Of a stretch of 64,000 nt of DNA, positions 50,610 through 59,913 are shown one piece after another. Both the position numbers and the translations under genes were made by a program. Origin of the DNA: an uncultured Oscillospiraceae bacterium (GTDB lineage Bacteria; Bacillota; Clostridia; Oscillospirales; Acutalibacteraceae); contig UQLR01000009.1 in assembly GCA_900541975.1 (NCBI GenBank), positions 1 to 64,000 on the forward strand, written 5' to 3'. The number at the start of each line of letters is the position of its first letter. The stretch's first letter is position 1. Below the pieces are notes generated by a model that made no database searches, was not told where the DNA came from, and saw only the letters and a program-made list of their open reading frames with translations.

Positions 50610-51197
50610 ATGAAAAACAGAAAATCAGGCGGCGGCGTACCTCCATACGGGCAGATTACAGCAGTGGGAAGGCAGCCATTGGTGGAACGTTCCTTAAAAG
50701 CGCTGGAGTATGTGCTTGCAGCGGCGGGAAAAAGTGTAACGGCAAAAAGCATGTCTGTTCAAACAGAGCATCCCTGTTGCGTTGGAAGTATTACCTGTGC
50801 GGCGGGACAACGTGTGATCGACACGGTGCTGTTTACAGATGAGAGTGCCTGTCCATATGAGCAGAAGTGGCTGCAAACATGCACTGCGCTGGTTCTTCCC
50901 TATGAGGAGCCAAGAAAACAGCGGCTGGAAGAAAAGCAAAGAGAAAAAATTGTAGAATATTCCTATAATGACGACCGGGCGGACCTTGTTGCAAAGAATA
51001 TAACGCAAACGCCGGAGCATATAAATTTTGAACTTGTAGGCACAGGGCTGATTGGCCGGATTAAGTTAAAAGAAGGCTGCGGCCTTTCAGTTGAAAGTGC
51101 ACTTGCGCTTGCAGGCGCGCTGCTTGCTTCGGGTATTGCGCTGAAAGAGATAGCAGACGGGCTCAATGCCCTTGAAAGCCTGACGGCCTTTGCATAA
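50610..51197 (+). CDS. Mur-ligase-like short protein in the murE-murF slot
   Basis: 195 aa, start ATG at 50610 with AGGGA upstream. I know no named family. The C-terminal ~80 residues follow the end of the Mur ligase central domain: VEYSYNDDRADLVAKNI, then INFELVGTGLIGRIKLKEGC, GLSVESALALAGALLASGI and LKEIADGLNALES. MurE shows the same order (VxTYGxxxxADxxAxxI, xFxL, GxxxVxNxLAAxAxxLxxGI, LxxI). Upstream, VGSITCAAGQRVIDTV could be a degenerate P-loop (usual GxTGTNGKTT); the catalytic GKT(S/T) and the whole C-terminal domain are missing. It lies between the PBP and mraY where murE and murF normally stand. Possibly a non-catalytic relic or a scaffold; assignment is inference. Confidence 0.6.
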   Translation: MKNRKSGGGVPPYGQITAVGRQPLVERSLKALEYVLAAAGKSVTAKSMSVQTEHPCCVGSITCAAGQRVIDTVLFTDESACPYEQKWLQTCTALVLPYEEPRKQRLEEKQREKIVEYSYNDDRADLVAKNITQTPEHINFELVGTGLIGRIKLKEGCGLSVESALALAGALLASGIALKEIADGLNALESLTAFA

Positions 51198-51227
51198 TTT
51201 GAGGTTGAAAATGATGGAGGTTTTTCT

Positions 51228-52247
51228 ATGAACGTTGGTTGGATTTTGGGAAGTGCGGTGGTTTCGTTTGCAATTGCCGCTATTTTAGGAAAATGGCTTG
51301 TTCCTTTTTTACAGAAGCTGAAGTACGGACAGACGATTTTAGATATAGGACCAAAATGGCACAAAGGAAAACAGGGTACGCCAACTATGGGCGGTCTGAT
51401 GTTTGTAGCCAGTACCATTGTGACGTCTGTCGCCGGCGTTTTACTTTGCAGCGCGTTTGCTTCGGGAGAAGACCCTGTGTTTACACAGGTGACGCTTTCT
51501 TTCAATAAGGTATTTGCGGGCCTTGCCATGGCGGCGGCATTTGGCGCAATTGGTTTTTTTGACGATTATATTAAGGTGGTAAAGAAGCGAAATTTGGGCC
51601 TTACGGCAAAGCAAAAGCTCCTTTTGCAGTTTGGCGTTGCAGCTGCATATTTGTTTACACTGTCTTTAACCGGCGTTACTTCTGAAACGCTGCTCCCCTT
51701 TATTGGGCCGGTAGATCTGGGGTGGCTTTACTGGATATTATCTGCGATACTGATTGTGGGCGTTGTGAACGCCGTTAACCTTTCAGACGGGATAGACGGA
51801 CTGGTGGGTTCTATGACCTTTTTTGCCGCGCTTGCTTTTATGCTGATTGCTTCTACTTTGGTTTCGCAGGGAATCGGGATTATGTCTGCAGCTCTGGCAG
51901 GCGGATGCCTTGGCTTTCTGATCTGGAACTTTCATCCGGCAAAGGTTTTTATGGGCGATACGGGCTCCTTGTATCTTGGAGGTTTTTTATGCGCGTTGGC
52001 ATTTGGAATGAATATGCCGGTTATTTTAATTCCCATTGCGCTTGTATATTTGCTTGAGATGCTTTCAGTCGTTTTGCAGGTTGTATATTTTAAAGCGACA
52101 AAAGGAAAAAGGCTGTTTAAAATGAGCCCGATTCATCACCATTTTGAAATGTGCGGATGGTCGGAAGTGAAAATTGTAGTTGTGTTCAGCCTGGCAACGG
52201 CGCTATGCGGCGTGTTGGCGCTTGCGTTGGTAATGACGGGTTTTTAA
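51228..52247 (+). CDS. mraY: Phospho-N-acetylmuramoyl-pentapeptide-transferase
   Basis: 339 aa, ten predicted membrane segments. Makes lipid I from UDP-MurNAc-pentapeptide and undecaprenyl phosphate. GTPTMGGLMFVASTI, FFDDYIKVVKKRNLGLTAKQ (Asp pair), NLSDGIDGLVGSMT, FMGDTGSLYLGG and SPIHHHFEMCGW are diagnostic. GATGGAGG precedes the ATG. Confidence 0.97.
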   Translation: MNVGWILGSAVVSFAIAAILGKWLVPFLQKLKYGQTILDIGPKWHKGKQGTPTMGGLMFVASTIVTSVAGVLLCSAFASGEDPVFTQVTLSFNKVFAGLAMAAAFGAIGFFDDYIKVVKKRNLGLTAKQKLLLQFGVAAAYLFTLSLTGVTSETLLPFIGPVDLGWLYWILSAILIVGVVNAVNLSDGIDGLVGSMTFFAALAFMLIASTLVSQGIGIMSAALAGGCLGFLIWNFHPAKVFMGDTGSLYLGGFLCALAFGMNMPVILIPIALVYLLEMLSVVLQVVYFKATKGKRLFKMSPIHHHFEMCGWSEVKIVVVFSLATALCGVLALALVMTGF

Positions 52248-52294
52248 AATGAGGCTGGCGCGCGTTTTATGTATAACTGTATGGTGGTGGAAAG

Positions 52295-53563
52295 ATGGAT
52301 AGAAAATACCCCTTAAGATATGAGGCGGAGCTTAAACGAAAAGCACAGGAAGCATATAACAAAAGGCGCAGTTACTATGCTTCTGCAGCGGCGCGCGAAA
52401 AAACGGCGGATACAAAACGCCGTGGTATACGGAAAAAACTCAAGCTGTTTTCAGTACGTGCCGGGTTGGATATGCCTTTTTTGCTTTTAATCCTGATTTT
52501 GCTTGTTATTGGAATTATTATGATGTTTTCCGCAAGCTATCCGGTTGCTTATTTTACCAACGGAGATAGTTACCTGTATTTGAAAAGACAAGTCATTTTT
52601 GCAGTGATTGGCGTTGCTGCAATGCTTGCTATTTCTTTTTTTGATTATCATCACTTCCATAAACTGGCGGTGTGGGTTTTAGCCCTTGCGTTTTTACTTT
52701 TGGTTGTTGTGCTGTTTATTCCGTCTGAAACGGGTGTGCACCGATGGATTGACCTGGGCATAGCAAGTTTCCAGGCGTCTGAGCTTATGAAATTTGCGTT
52801 GATTTTGTTTTTGGCCCATTGGAGTTCTGTGTATTTTTATAAAATGGAAACGTTTAAATACGGTGTTTTACCGGCAATTGTAATCCTTGTTCCCACAGTG
52901 TTGCTGCTGCTGTTGGAACCGCATTATTCCGGTATTGTTATTGTAACGCTTTTAACGGCGCTGATGATGTATATATCGGGTGTGAAGGGAAAATGGTTTT
53001 TATTTGCAGGCGGCGGCATATTGGTTATTTTTCTTGTTATGTCGGCTACCGGACTGCTTTCTTATGCAATGGAGCGCATGGAAGGCTGGGGGCAGGCGCT
53101 GGAATATACAACGCCTGAGATGTGGCAGACGACATGGCAGACCAGAAATTCCATGTATGCAATTGGCTCCGGCGGGCTTATGGGCCTGGGGTTAGGGCAG
53201 TCCAGGCAAAAATATCTGTATCTGCCGGAACCGCAAAACGACTTTATCTTTGCGATTGTCTGTGAAGAGCTGGGGTTGATCGGCGCAGTGATTATCCTTG
53301 CAATTTTTGGACTTCTTGTATGGCGCGGGATTACCATATCGATGCGTGCAAAGGATAAGTTCGGTACGCTTTTAGGCGTGGGGCTGACCGCACAAATTGG
53401 GCTGCAGGTAATTTTGAATATTCTGGTTATTACCGATTTGCTTCCAAACACCGGAATCAGCCTGCCGTTTTTCAGCTCAGGCGGAAGTTCGCTTGTTATG
53501 TTGTTGGCGCAGATGGGGATTGTGCTTTCGATTTCAAGGACGTCTAATATTAATAAAGCATAA
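52295..53563 (+). CDS. ftsW: SEDS peptidoglycan glycosyltransferase FtsW/SpoVE
   Basis: 422 aa. Polymerises lipid II with the class B PBP. A ~60-residue basic N-terminal tail precedes ten membrane segments, more than in most FtsW. SEDS motifs: FSASYPVAYF, WIDLGIASFQASELMKFALI, LLEPHYSGIVIV, GLGLGQSRQKYLYLPEPQND and FIFAIVCEELGLIGAV, LPFFSSGGSSLV. The gene position and the following murG fit FtsW or SpoVE; the two cannot be separated by sequence alone. Confidence 0.95.
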   Translation: MDRKYPLRYEAELKRKAQEAYNKRRSYYASAAAREKTADTKRRGIRKKLKLFSVRAGLDMPFLLLILILLVIGIIMMFSASYPVAYFTNGDSYLYLKRQVIFAVIGVAAMLAISFFDYHHFHKLAVWVLALAFLLLVVVLFIPSETGVHRWIDLGIASFQASELMKFALILFLAHWSSVYFYKMETFKYGVLPAIVILVPTVLLLLLEPHYSGIVIVTLLTALMMYISGVKGKWFLFAGGGILVIFLVMSATGLLSYAMERMEGWGQALEYTTPEMWQTTWQTRNSMYAIGSGGLMGLGLGQSRQKYLYLPEPQNDFIFAIVCEELGLIGAVIILAIFGLLVWRGITISMRAKDKFGTLLGVGLTAQIGLQVILNILVITDLLPNTGISLPFFSSGGSSLVMLLAQMGIVLSISRTSNINKA

Positions 53564-53599
53564 GCCTGTGGCGGGTTGTGTGACAAGGGAGGAGCGTCT

Positions 53600-54727
53600 A
53601 TGAGAATTTTATTTGCAGGCGGCGGCACGGCGGGCCATATTAACCCTGCGCTTGCAGTAGCCGGTTATATAAGGAAAAAAGAGCCGGATGTGCAGATTTT
53701 GTATGTGGGAGCAAAAGGCGGTATGGAGGAACGCCTGGTGCCGCAGGCCGGTTTTGCTTTTAAAGGGATTTCTGTGTCCGGGTTTAAGCGGAGCTTTTCT
53801 CCAGGAGCCATAAAGGACAATATCATTACAGTAAAAAAGGCGTTGCAGGCGGGGGCTGTGTCAAAAGGAATTATCCGGGATTTCAGGCCGGATATTTGTA
53901 TGGGAACGGGCGGCTATGTGAGCGGTCCGGTGATTCGGGCGGCAGCAAAGCTTTCTGTCCCGACGGTGATTCATGAGCAGAACGCTTTTCCGGGCGTTAC
54001 TACAAAAATGTTGTCCAGATATGCAAAGCGCGTAATGCTTGCAATGCCGGAGGCAAAACGCTATTTAAGCAGCGGATGCCACTGCGTTACGACGGGCAAC
54101 CCCGTAAGGCAGGAGATTTTAACAGCAGACAAAACGGCGTGCAGAAAGAAGCTGGGGCTGGATAGCCGCCCTGTGATTTTGTCGTTTGGTGGAAGCCTGG
54201 GCGCCAGGAAGATCAACGAGAGCGTTGCAGGAATGATAGCGCGCAGTGCCAGGGACGGAAGATACCAAATTATACACGCTTACGGCCAATATGGGAAATG
54301 GTTTCCCGATCTTTTGCGAAAGATGGGGGCGGACCCGGATGGTTGTGAAAATTTAGATATAAGAGAATATATTGACGATATGCCTGTGTGCCTTGCGGCG
54401 GCAGACCTTGTTATATGCAGGGCGGGGGCAATTACGTTAAGCGAGCTGCAGGCGCAGGGAAAACCCGCTATTTTGATTCCTTCGCCCAATGTAGCGGAAA
54501 ACCACCAGTATCACAACGCTATGGCGATGGCTGACCAGAAGGCGGCCCGCGTTTTAAAAGAAGAGGCATTGACCCGGGAATCGGTTATGCAGGCGGTGGA
54601 CGATATGGTAAGCGATCCGGAAAAGCTAAAAAAGTATAGTGAAAACGCCAGAAGGCTTGCAATTACAGATGCAAACGAAAGGATTTATTCGGTTATTAAA
54701 AAAGTGCTTGGCACAGCAACAGTTTAA
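53600..54727 (+). CDS. murG: UDP-GlcNAc:MurNAc-(pentapeptide) lipid I transferase
   Basis: 375 aa, GT28. Converts lipid I to lipid II at the inner face of the membrane. LFAGGGTAGHINPALAVA at the start, GTGGYVSGPVIRAA, PTVIHEQNAFPGVT, SFGGSLGARKINE and ICRAGAITLSELQAQGKPAI, then IPSPNVAENHQYHNA are the family motifs. ATG at 53600 has GGGAGGAG upstream. Confidence 0.97.
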   Translation: MRILFAGGGTAGHINPALAVAGYIRKKEPDVQILYVGAKGGMEERLVPQAGFAFKGISVSGFKRSFSPGAIKDNIITVKKALQAGAVSKGIIRDFRPDICMGTGGYVSGPVIRAAAKLSVPTVIHEQNAFPGVTTKMLSRYAKRVMLAMPEAKRYLSSGCHCVTTGNPVRQEILTADKTACRKKLGLDSRPVILSFGGSLGARKINESVAGMIARSARDGRYQIIHAYGQYGKWFPDLLRKMGADPDGCENLDIREYIDDMPVCLAAADLVICRAGAITLSELQAQGKPAILIPSPNVAENHQYHNAMAMADQKAARVLKEEALTRESVMQAVDDMVSDPEKLKKYSENARRLAITDANERIYSVIKKVLGTATV

Positions 54728-54857
54728 CCGTTGAGATGCGCCGGCTGTATGGAAACGTTTTGGCTTTTGTACCTGTGTAACAACAGACAGCCTTAAAACA
54801 TAAGATATCAAGGGTTGATTTTCAGCTCTAAAGCTTTTGTTGGAAAGGGTGTTCTGT

Positions 54858-56111
54858 GTGTCGAAGCTTATGATAGAGGGATGCAACAGACTAAACGGCA
54901 GTATTTCTGTACAGGGGGCTAAAAACAGTGCGCTCCCTGTTCTGGCGGCAACACTGTTATCAGGTGACCGCTGTGTGTTACATAACTGCCCGCACCTTTC
55001 CGATGTGGAGACTTCTATCAAAATTTTACGTTATCTGGGCTGCAACGTCAGCCGCAGCGGCAGCACCCTAACTGTGGATACACACAATATGTACCGGTAT
55101 GATATACCGGATGAGCTAATGCGGGAGATGCGATCTTCTATTGTCTTTTTAGGTGCGATTATTGCCACCATGGGAAGGGCAAGGCTGTCTTTTCCGGGCG
55201 GATGTGAGCTGGGACCGCGCCCGATTGATTTGCACTTAAAGGCGTTGCGCCTGATGGGGCTGGAAATCACGGAGCATCATGGGATTTTAGATTGCAGCGT
55301 TCCCAACGGCTTACACGGTGCAAAGGTTACGTTGTCTTTTCCAAGTGTGGGTGCTACTGAAAATATTATGCTTTCGGCTGTGCTTGCCAAGGGAACGACG
55401 ATCATTACAAACGCGGCAAGAGAACCGGAAATCTGCGACCTTGCGGACTTTTTAAACGGCTGCGGTGCAAAGATTTCCGGCGCCGGCGAAGGGACCATTT
55501 TTATTGACGGTGTAGAACGGCTTACAGGAACGCAGCATACGATTATTCCGGACAGAATTGTAACCGCAACTTATATGGCTGCAGCGGCTGTGACCGGCGG
55601 CAGTCTGGAACTGAAACATGTTGTTCCCGCGCATCTGGGTTCTATTATTTCCGTTTTTGAAGAAGCTGGTTGTACGATCCGGATCAGCGGAAATACACTG
55701 CATATTTTTGCACCGCAGCGGCTTAAGGCGGTAAAGTTTATAAGGACGATGCCGTATCCCGGTTTTCCTACAGATGCGCAGGCGCCTATTATGGCGATGA
55801 CGGCTCTTGCAAATGGAACAAGCGTGTTTGTGGAAAATATTTTTGAAAGCCGTTATAAGCATGTGGGGGAACTGTTGCGTCTTGGTGCAAATATCAAGGT
55901 GGAAGGCAGAGTTGCTGTTGTAGAGGGCGTAAAACATTTTTACGGCGCTTCTGTGGAGGCGCTTGACCTGCGCGGCAGTGCCGCATTGGTGGTAGCAGCG
56001 CTTGCGGCGGAGGGCGTAACTGAGCTTAAGGGCGTAAATTTTCTGGAACGCGGTTATGAAGATATAGAGCTTTATTTATCCAACGTGGGAGCAACGGTTA
56101 AAAAGGTGTAA
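54858..56111 (+). CDS. murA: UDP-N-acetylglucosamine 1-carboxyvinyltransferase (second copy)
   Basis: 417 aa. A GTG start at 54858 is chosen: AAAGGG lies 8 nt upstream and the product begins MSKLMIEGCNRLNG as in homologues. SIQVQGAKNSALPVL-like substrate motif near residue 19 (read: SVQGAKNSALPVLAATLL) and catalytic Cys in SFPGGCELGPRPIDLHLKAL; both are intact. It sits between murG and ftsQ, the position of murA or murB in Bacillota. Diverged from the first copy at 10989, so probably an old duplication. Confidence 0.95.
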   Translation: MSKLMIEGCNRLNGSISVQGAKNSALPVLAATLLSGDRCVLHNCPHLSDVETSIKILRYLGCNVSRSGSTLTVDTHNMYRYDIPDELMREMRSSIVFLGAIIATMGRARLSFPGGCELGPRPIDLHLKALRLMGLEITEHHGILDCSVPNGLHGAKVTLSFPSVGATENIMLSAVLAKGTTIITNAAREPEICDLADFLNGCGAKISGAGEGTIFIDGVERLTGTQHTIIPDRIVTATYMAAAAVTGGSLELKHVVPAHLGSIISVFEEAGCTIRISGNTLHIFAPQRLKAVKFIRTMPYPGFPTDAQAPIMAMTALANGTSVFVENIFESRYKHVGELLRLGANIKVEGRVAVVEGVKHFYGASVEALDLRGSAALVVAALAAEGVTELKGVNFLERGYEDIELYLSNVGATVKKV

Positions 56112-56166
56112 AACAGAGAACAACCGGAGAAAGATATGGACTTCAATCTGTAAGGATGTAGAAAAG

Positions 56167-57600
56167 ATGGAAAACAAGAACAAAGGCAGCAATCAAAATC
56201 AGCAAAGCAAGCGGGCGCCCGCACAGGGGCCAGGTATGCAAAATAGCAGCCGGAAGCTGCGCAGCACAAGAAAACCGGCAGGCGAAAGAAGGACCGCGGC
56301 GGCTCCGGGCAATAAACGGGCTGCCACGGAAAAAAGCGCTGGGCGGCCTTTTTCTGGGGAAAAAGAGAAAAAACAACAGACAAAGCGCAGCTCCGCTGCG
56401 AAAACGGTGCAAAAGGCTGCGGGGAAATCAACGCGCATGCCTCAAAACGGGGGTAAGAAGGGAAATAACGCGGCAAGAAGAAGCAGAAGCGGCGCGGTAA
56501 GAAAGGCGTACACAGAGGAGCCGATTATCCGGCGGGATGATTACGGCGACGGCTTTTACACGGATGAAGTCGCCATGAAGCGAAATGCCGCTATGCAGGC
56601 CGAGGAAGAGGCAAGGATCCAGGAGGAACTCAGCAGAGAGCCGTTTTCCAGAAAAACCAGAAAGGCTATTAACATTGCCGTTTGCGGCGCAATCCTGCTG
56701 GTTATACTGATCACAGGCATTGTGCTTTCATTGACGGTGTTTTTTAAATCAGAGCAAATTGAGGTGGAAGGTTCTGCACATTACAGTAATCAGGAGATTA
56801 TTGATGCAAGCGGTCTGACGCTGGGGGAAAATTTGTTTTTAAGCGATAAAAAAACAGGGGAAGAGAAGATTAAGCAGGCGCTCCCATATGTGGAAGAGGC
56901 GAAAATTGATATACGAATCCCCGATACGATGGTCATACATATCACAGAAGCGCAGCCGGCGTATGTGATTGCACAAGGGAAAGAATTTGTGGTCATTTCC
57001 TCTGAGGGAAGGGTGCTGGAGCGAATCAGTAAAAATACATATGACGCACCGGTCATCAAAGGCTGCACGCTGGAAAAGGCCGAGGTGGGGAACGCGGCTC
57101 AGGTAAAGAATAAGAATATTATGCCGATCTTAAACGAAGTTACCGAGGTCTTGCAAAAAAATGAATTTAACGGTATACGGGAAATTGATGTTTCAAGCAC
57201 AGCCAATATTACGTTGAATTATGCAGACAGAATTCAGATTGTTCTGGGAATGCCGGAGGATATTGATTATAAAATCCGTACGGCGCAGACGATTATTAAC
57301 CAGAAGCTTGCCCAGACAGATATGGGCGTTTTAGATGTCTCCGCCTGCAATGGAAGTAAAAAGGCGTCTTATTACAATCCGGACAATACGTTGTATGCCA
57401 CCGAGCCCGCTACTGAGCCCGCAACCGCTGCTACCGAGCCTGTAACAGATTATACCTGGCAGGACAGCGGTGATGGATATACCGACAGCTATTCCGCAGA
57501 GGGATATGACTATGACGACGGCTATTCCGACGAGGGGTATTACTATGACGACGGGTACACCGACGGAACAGACGGGTATAACGCCGGGGTATATGCCTGA
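56167..57600 (+). CDS. ftsQ: FtsQ/DivIB-like division protein with long low-complexity tails
   Basis: 477 aa, far longer than the usual ~260. Residues 1-120 are basic and low in complexity (Lys, Arg, Gln, Ala); then acidic; one membrane segment (INIAVCGAILLVILITGIVL, about 174-193). The outer part has the POTRA domain (VEGSAHYSNQEIIDASGL, LPYVEEAKIDIRIPDTMVIH) and FtsQ/DivIB domain (VVISSEGRVLERIS). The final ~75 residues are Thr/Pro then Tyr-Asp-Gly repeats (GYDYDDGYSDEGYYYDDGY). Partner of FtsL in the divisome. The tail resembles surface or spore-coat sequences but its role is unknown. Confidence 0.9.
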   Translation: MENKNKGSNQNQQSKRAPAQGPGMQNSSRKLRSTRKPAGERRTAAAPGNKRAATEKSAGRPFSGEKEKKQQTKRSSAAKTVQKAAGKSTRMPQNGGKKGNNAARRSRSGAVRKAYTEEPIIRRDDYGDGFYTDEVAMKRNAAMQAEEEARIQEELSREPFSRKTRKAINIAVCGAILLVILITGIVLSLTVFFKSEQIEVEGSAHYSNQEIIDASGLTLGENLFLSDKKTGEEKIKQALPYVEEAKIDIRIPDTMVIHITEAQPAYVIAQGKEFVVISSEGRVLERISKNTYDAPVIKGCTLEKAEVGNAAQVKNKNIMPILNEVTEVLQKNEFNGIREIDVSSTANITLNYADRIQIVLGMPEDIDYKIRTAQTIINQKLAQTDMGVLDVSACNGSKKASYYNPDNTLYATEPATEPATAATEPVTDYTWQDSGDGYTDSYSAEGYDYDDGYSDEGYYYDDGYTDGTDGYNAGVYA

Positions 57601-57678
57601 TCTTTCCGTGGTACCTGGGTAAAAGGCGTTGAAATCGAGAATATTTGCTGAATTTTTAAATTTTTCTGCAAGAACTTA

Positions 57679-57707
57679 TTGAAATTTTTCAGCGCTTGTG
57701 ATACATT
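57679..57707 (+). promoter_or_regulatory. Candidate promoter of ftsZ
   Basis: TTGAAA (57679-57684), 17-nt spacer, TACATT (57702-57707), in the 202-nt gap after ftsQ. Confidence 0.6.
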
Positions 57708-57802
57708 ATTAAATAGGCGTATAGTCGATTGGATTATAGATTGAAAACATCAGGCTTTTTTAATTGGATAAGCAATCAGATGTTGATTAGGAGGAAGTTC
57801 AA

Positions 57803-58954
57803 ATGGCATTCGAGCTTGAAAAAGAGTACAGCAACAACATCCCTGTTATTAAGGTCATTGGCGTAGGCGGCGGCGGCGGAAACGCTGTAAACCGCATGGT
57901 AAAAATGGGTGTGCGCTGTGTTGAATTTATTGCAATTAATACCGACGACCATGTTTTGCAGTTTTCCAACGCTTCACAGAAGCTTCAGATAGGCGAAAAA
58001 ATTACGCATGGAAAAGGCGCTGGATCCAAGCCGGAGGTTGGCAGAGAGGCGGCGGAAGAAAACCGCGAGGAAATCACCGCTGTGCTGCAGGGGACGGACA
58101 TGGTCTTTATTACTGCCGGTATGGGCGGCGGAACCGGCACGGGCGCCGCACCAATTGTTGCGGAAATTGCAAAAGATATGGGTGTGTTGACAGTTGCCAT
58201 TGTAACAAAGCCTTTTGCATTTGAGGGTAAAAAGCGTATGGAGCAGGCGGAAGCCGGTATTGCGGCTTTAAGGGAGCATGTGGATTCGCTGATTGTTGTA
58301 CCGAACGAAAGGTTGAAATATGCAAGCGAACAGCGCATTACATTAAAAAATGCGTTTGATCTGGCGGACGATGTGCTGCGTCAGGGCGTACAAAGTATTT
58401 CGGACCTGATCTTAATTCCCGGTTTGGTCAACCTGGACTTTGCGGATGTAACCGCTATCATGAACAACGCGGGTTATGCGCACATGGGAATTGGCTATGC
58501 ACAGGGGAAGGACAAGGCCGAAGAAGCTGCAAGAATGGCGATTACAAGCCCGCTGCTTGAAACCTCGATTGACGGCGCCAAGGGTGTGATTGTCAATATT
58601 ACGGCTTCTGCGGATATTGGGCTGGATGAAATTGATACGGCTTCCGCCATGATCACAGACCAGGCCGACCCGGAAGCAAATATTATCTGGGGTGCTGTTT
58701 TGGATGAAAATATGGAAGACGAAATGAGCGTTACAGTGATTGCCACAGGCTTTGCGTCGTTTGACGGCGGAAAGAAGGATAATGCGTCTGCGTCCAGAAT
58801 GTCGATGACCTCTTCACGGACGGAAATGCTCAGAAACCAGGCGGCCTCTGTTGCAGCGGCAAAGGATGTGGCGGCAAGAAAAACGGGCAATGTGGATGTA
58901 GCCGACGACGACGATACTTTCTATGACATTATGTCTATTTTTAACCGTAAATAA
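57803..58954 (+). CDS. ftsZ: Cell division protein FtsZ
   Basis: 383 aa tubulin-like GTPase that forms the Z ring. [20 protein letters not shown], tubulin signature [39 protein letters not shown] and the T7 loop ([15 protein letters not shown]) are intact. The C-terminal peptide DIMSIFNRK is a variant of the usual D(I/V)PxFLR that binds FtsA, SepF or EzrA. ftsA is not in this cluster. GGAGGAAG precedes the ATG. Confidence 0.98.
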   Translation: MAFELEKEYSNNIPVIKVIGVGGGGGNAVNRMVKMGVRCVEFIAINTDDHVLQFSNASQKLQIGEKITHGKGAGSKPEVGREAAEENREEITAVLQGTDMVFITAGMGGGTGTGAAPIVAEIAKDMGVLTVAIVTKPFAFEGKKRMEQAEAGIAALREHVDSLIVVPNERLKYASEQRITLKNAFDLADDVLRQGVQSISDLILIPGLVNLDFADVTAIMNNAGYAHMGIGYAQGKDKAEEAARMAITSPLLETSIDGAKGVIVNITASADIGLDEIDTASAMITDQADPEANIIWGAVLDENMEDEMSVTVIATGFASFDGGKKDNASASRMSMTSSRTEMLRNQAASVAAAKDVAARKTGNVDVADDDDTFYDIMSIFNRK

Positions 58955-58977
58955 TAAAGTGTAAAATGAAAAAAAAG

Positions 58978-59014
58978 AGCAGGAGAACAGCGGCGACTTG
59001 TTTTCCTGCTTTTT
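58978..59014 (+). terminator. Terminator of ftsZ
   Basis: 12-bp stem AGCAGGAGAACA / TGTTTTCCTGCT with one G-T pair, 9-nt loop, then TTTTG. It ends the dcw cluster. Confidence 0.85.
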
Positions 59015-59043
59015 GTATGTGCAAACGGAAAGAGGGTTTTTGT

Positions 59044-59862
59044 GTGCAGATAGATACAATTGATAAGGGAAAAGCTTTTGATTTTGGAAACACAGCGCGG
59101 GAGTACGGAAAATACAGGGATATTTACCCGCAAAGTATGTATAATAAGCTTTATGCCTTTGGGATTGGCAGGTCGGGGCAAAAAATACTGGACCTGGGCA
59201 GCGGCACGGCTGTGCTGCCGCGCAATATGTATGCTGCAGGCGCGAGCTTTACCGCGACAGACCCTTCCCGGGAGCAGCTGGCTGCAGGCAAAAGGCTTGC
59301 AGAAAGGGCCGGCATGGATGCAATTGCGTTTCAAGTGTGCGCCGCGGAGGATACCGGTTTTGCAGACAGGCAGTTTGACGCGGTAACCGCCGCGCAATGC
59401 TTTTGGTATTTTGACGTAAAGCGCGCAGTGCCGGAAATTGCGCGTGTTTTGCGGCCCGGCGGGGCGTTTTGTAAAATTTCCATGGAATGGCTGCCGTTCG
59501 AAGATGCCGTTGTAAAGGAAATGGAAGCGCTTGTACTGCAGTATAATCCGGACTGGACAGGAGGCGGGTTTTGCCCGGGCGTCTATTCGTTTCCAGCGTG
59601 GGCGAAACCGCATTTTACATTGGAGACTGTCCATGTATATAAAGAGAAAATTGTCTTTGCTAAAGACGCATGGCGCGGCAGAATCCGGACCTGCAGGGGG
59701 GTGGGTGCAAGCCTGCCGGAAGAAAGGGTGCGGGCGTTTGACCGTGCGTACAAGGCACTTTTGTCAAAATACCCCGGCAACACGGTTGCGATCCGGCATC
59801 AGATTCAGATAGAAGTTTACAGGCGCATGGAAGAGCCCGCCAACCGGACCGCGCCGCAATAA
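59044..59862 (+). CDS. Class I SAM-dependent methyltransferase
   Basis: 272 aa from a GTG at 59044 (GAGGG 7 nt upstream); a longer frame from 58966 would run through the ftsZ terminator. Methyltransf_11 fold: SAM motif ILDLGSGTAVLPRNMYAAGA (about 44-63), acidic TATDPSREQLAAGK, and motif II-IV AAEDTGFADRQFDAVTAAQC, then RVLRPGGAFCKISM. The substrate is unknown; UbiE/Coq5-like small-molecule methylases are similar. Confidence 0.87.
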   Translation: MQIDTIDKGKAFDFGNTAREYGKYRDIYPQSMYNKLYAFGIGRSGQKILDLGSGTAVLPRNMYAAGASFTATDPSREQLAAGKRLAERAGMDAIAFQVCAAEDTGFADRQFDAVTAAQCFWYFDVKRAVPEIARVLRPGGAFCKISMEWLPFEDAVVKEMEALVLQYNPDWTGGGFCPGVYSFPAWAKPHFTLETVHVYKEKIVFAKDAWRGRIRTCRGVGASLPEERVRAFDRAYKALLSKYPGNTVAIRHQIQIEVYRRMEEPANRTAPQ

Positions 59863-59893
59863 AAAAAGCCCGCCGGGGTGCTCCCGGGCGGGC
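59861..59893 (-). terminator. Terminator of cysK
   Basis: GCCCGCC(C)GGG / CCC(C)GGCGGGC hairpin followed by TTTTTTTATTG on the minus strand; the stop codon of the convergent methyltransferase overlaps its T-run. Confidence 0.85.
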
Positions 59894-59913
59894 CTGGTCT
59901 GTAAAAATAAAAA

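Noticed and set aside
58966..59043. Longer N-terminus for the methyltransferase
   Set aside because: The extension overlaps the ftsZ terminator hairpin and has no binding site; the GTG at 59044 does.
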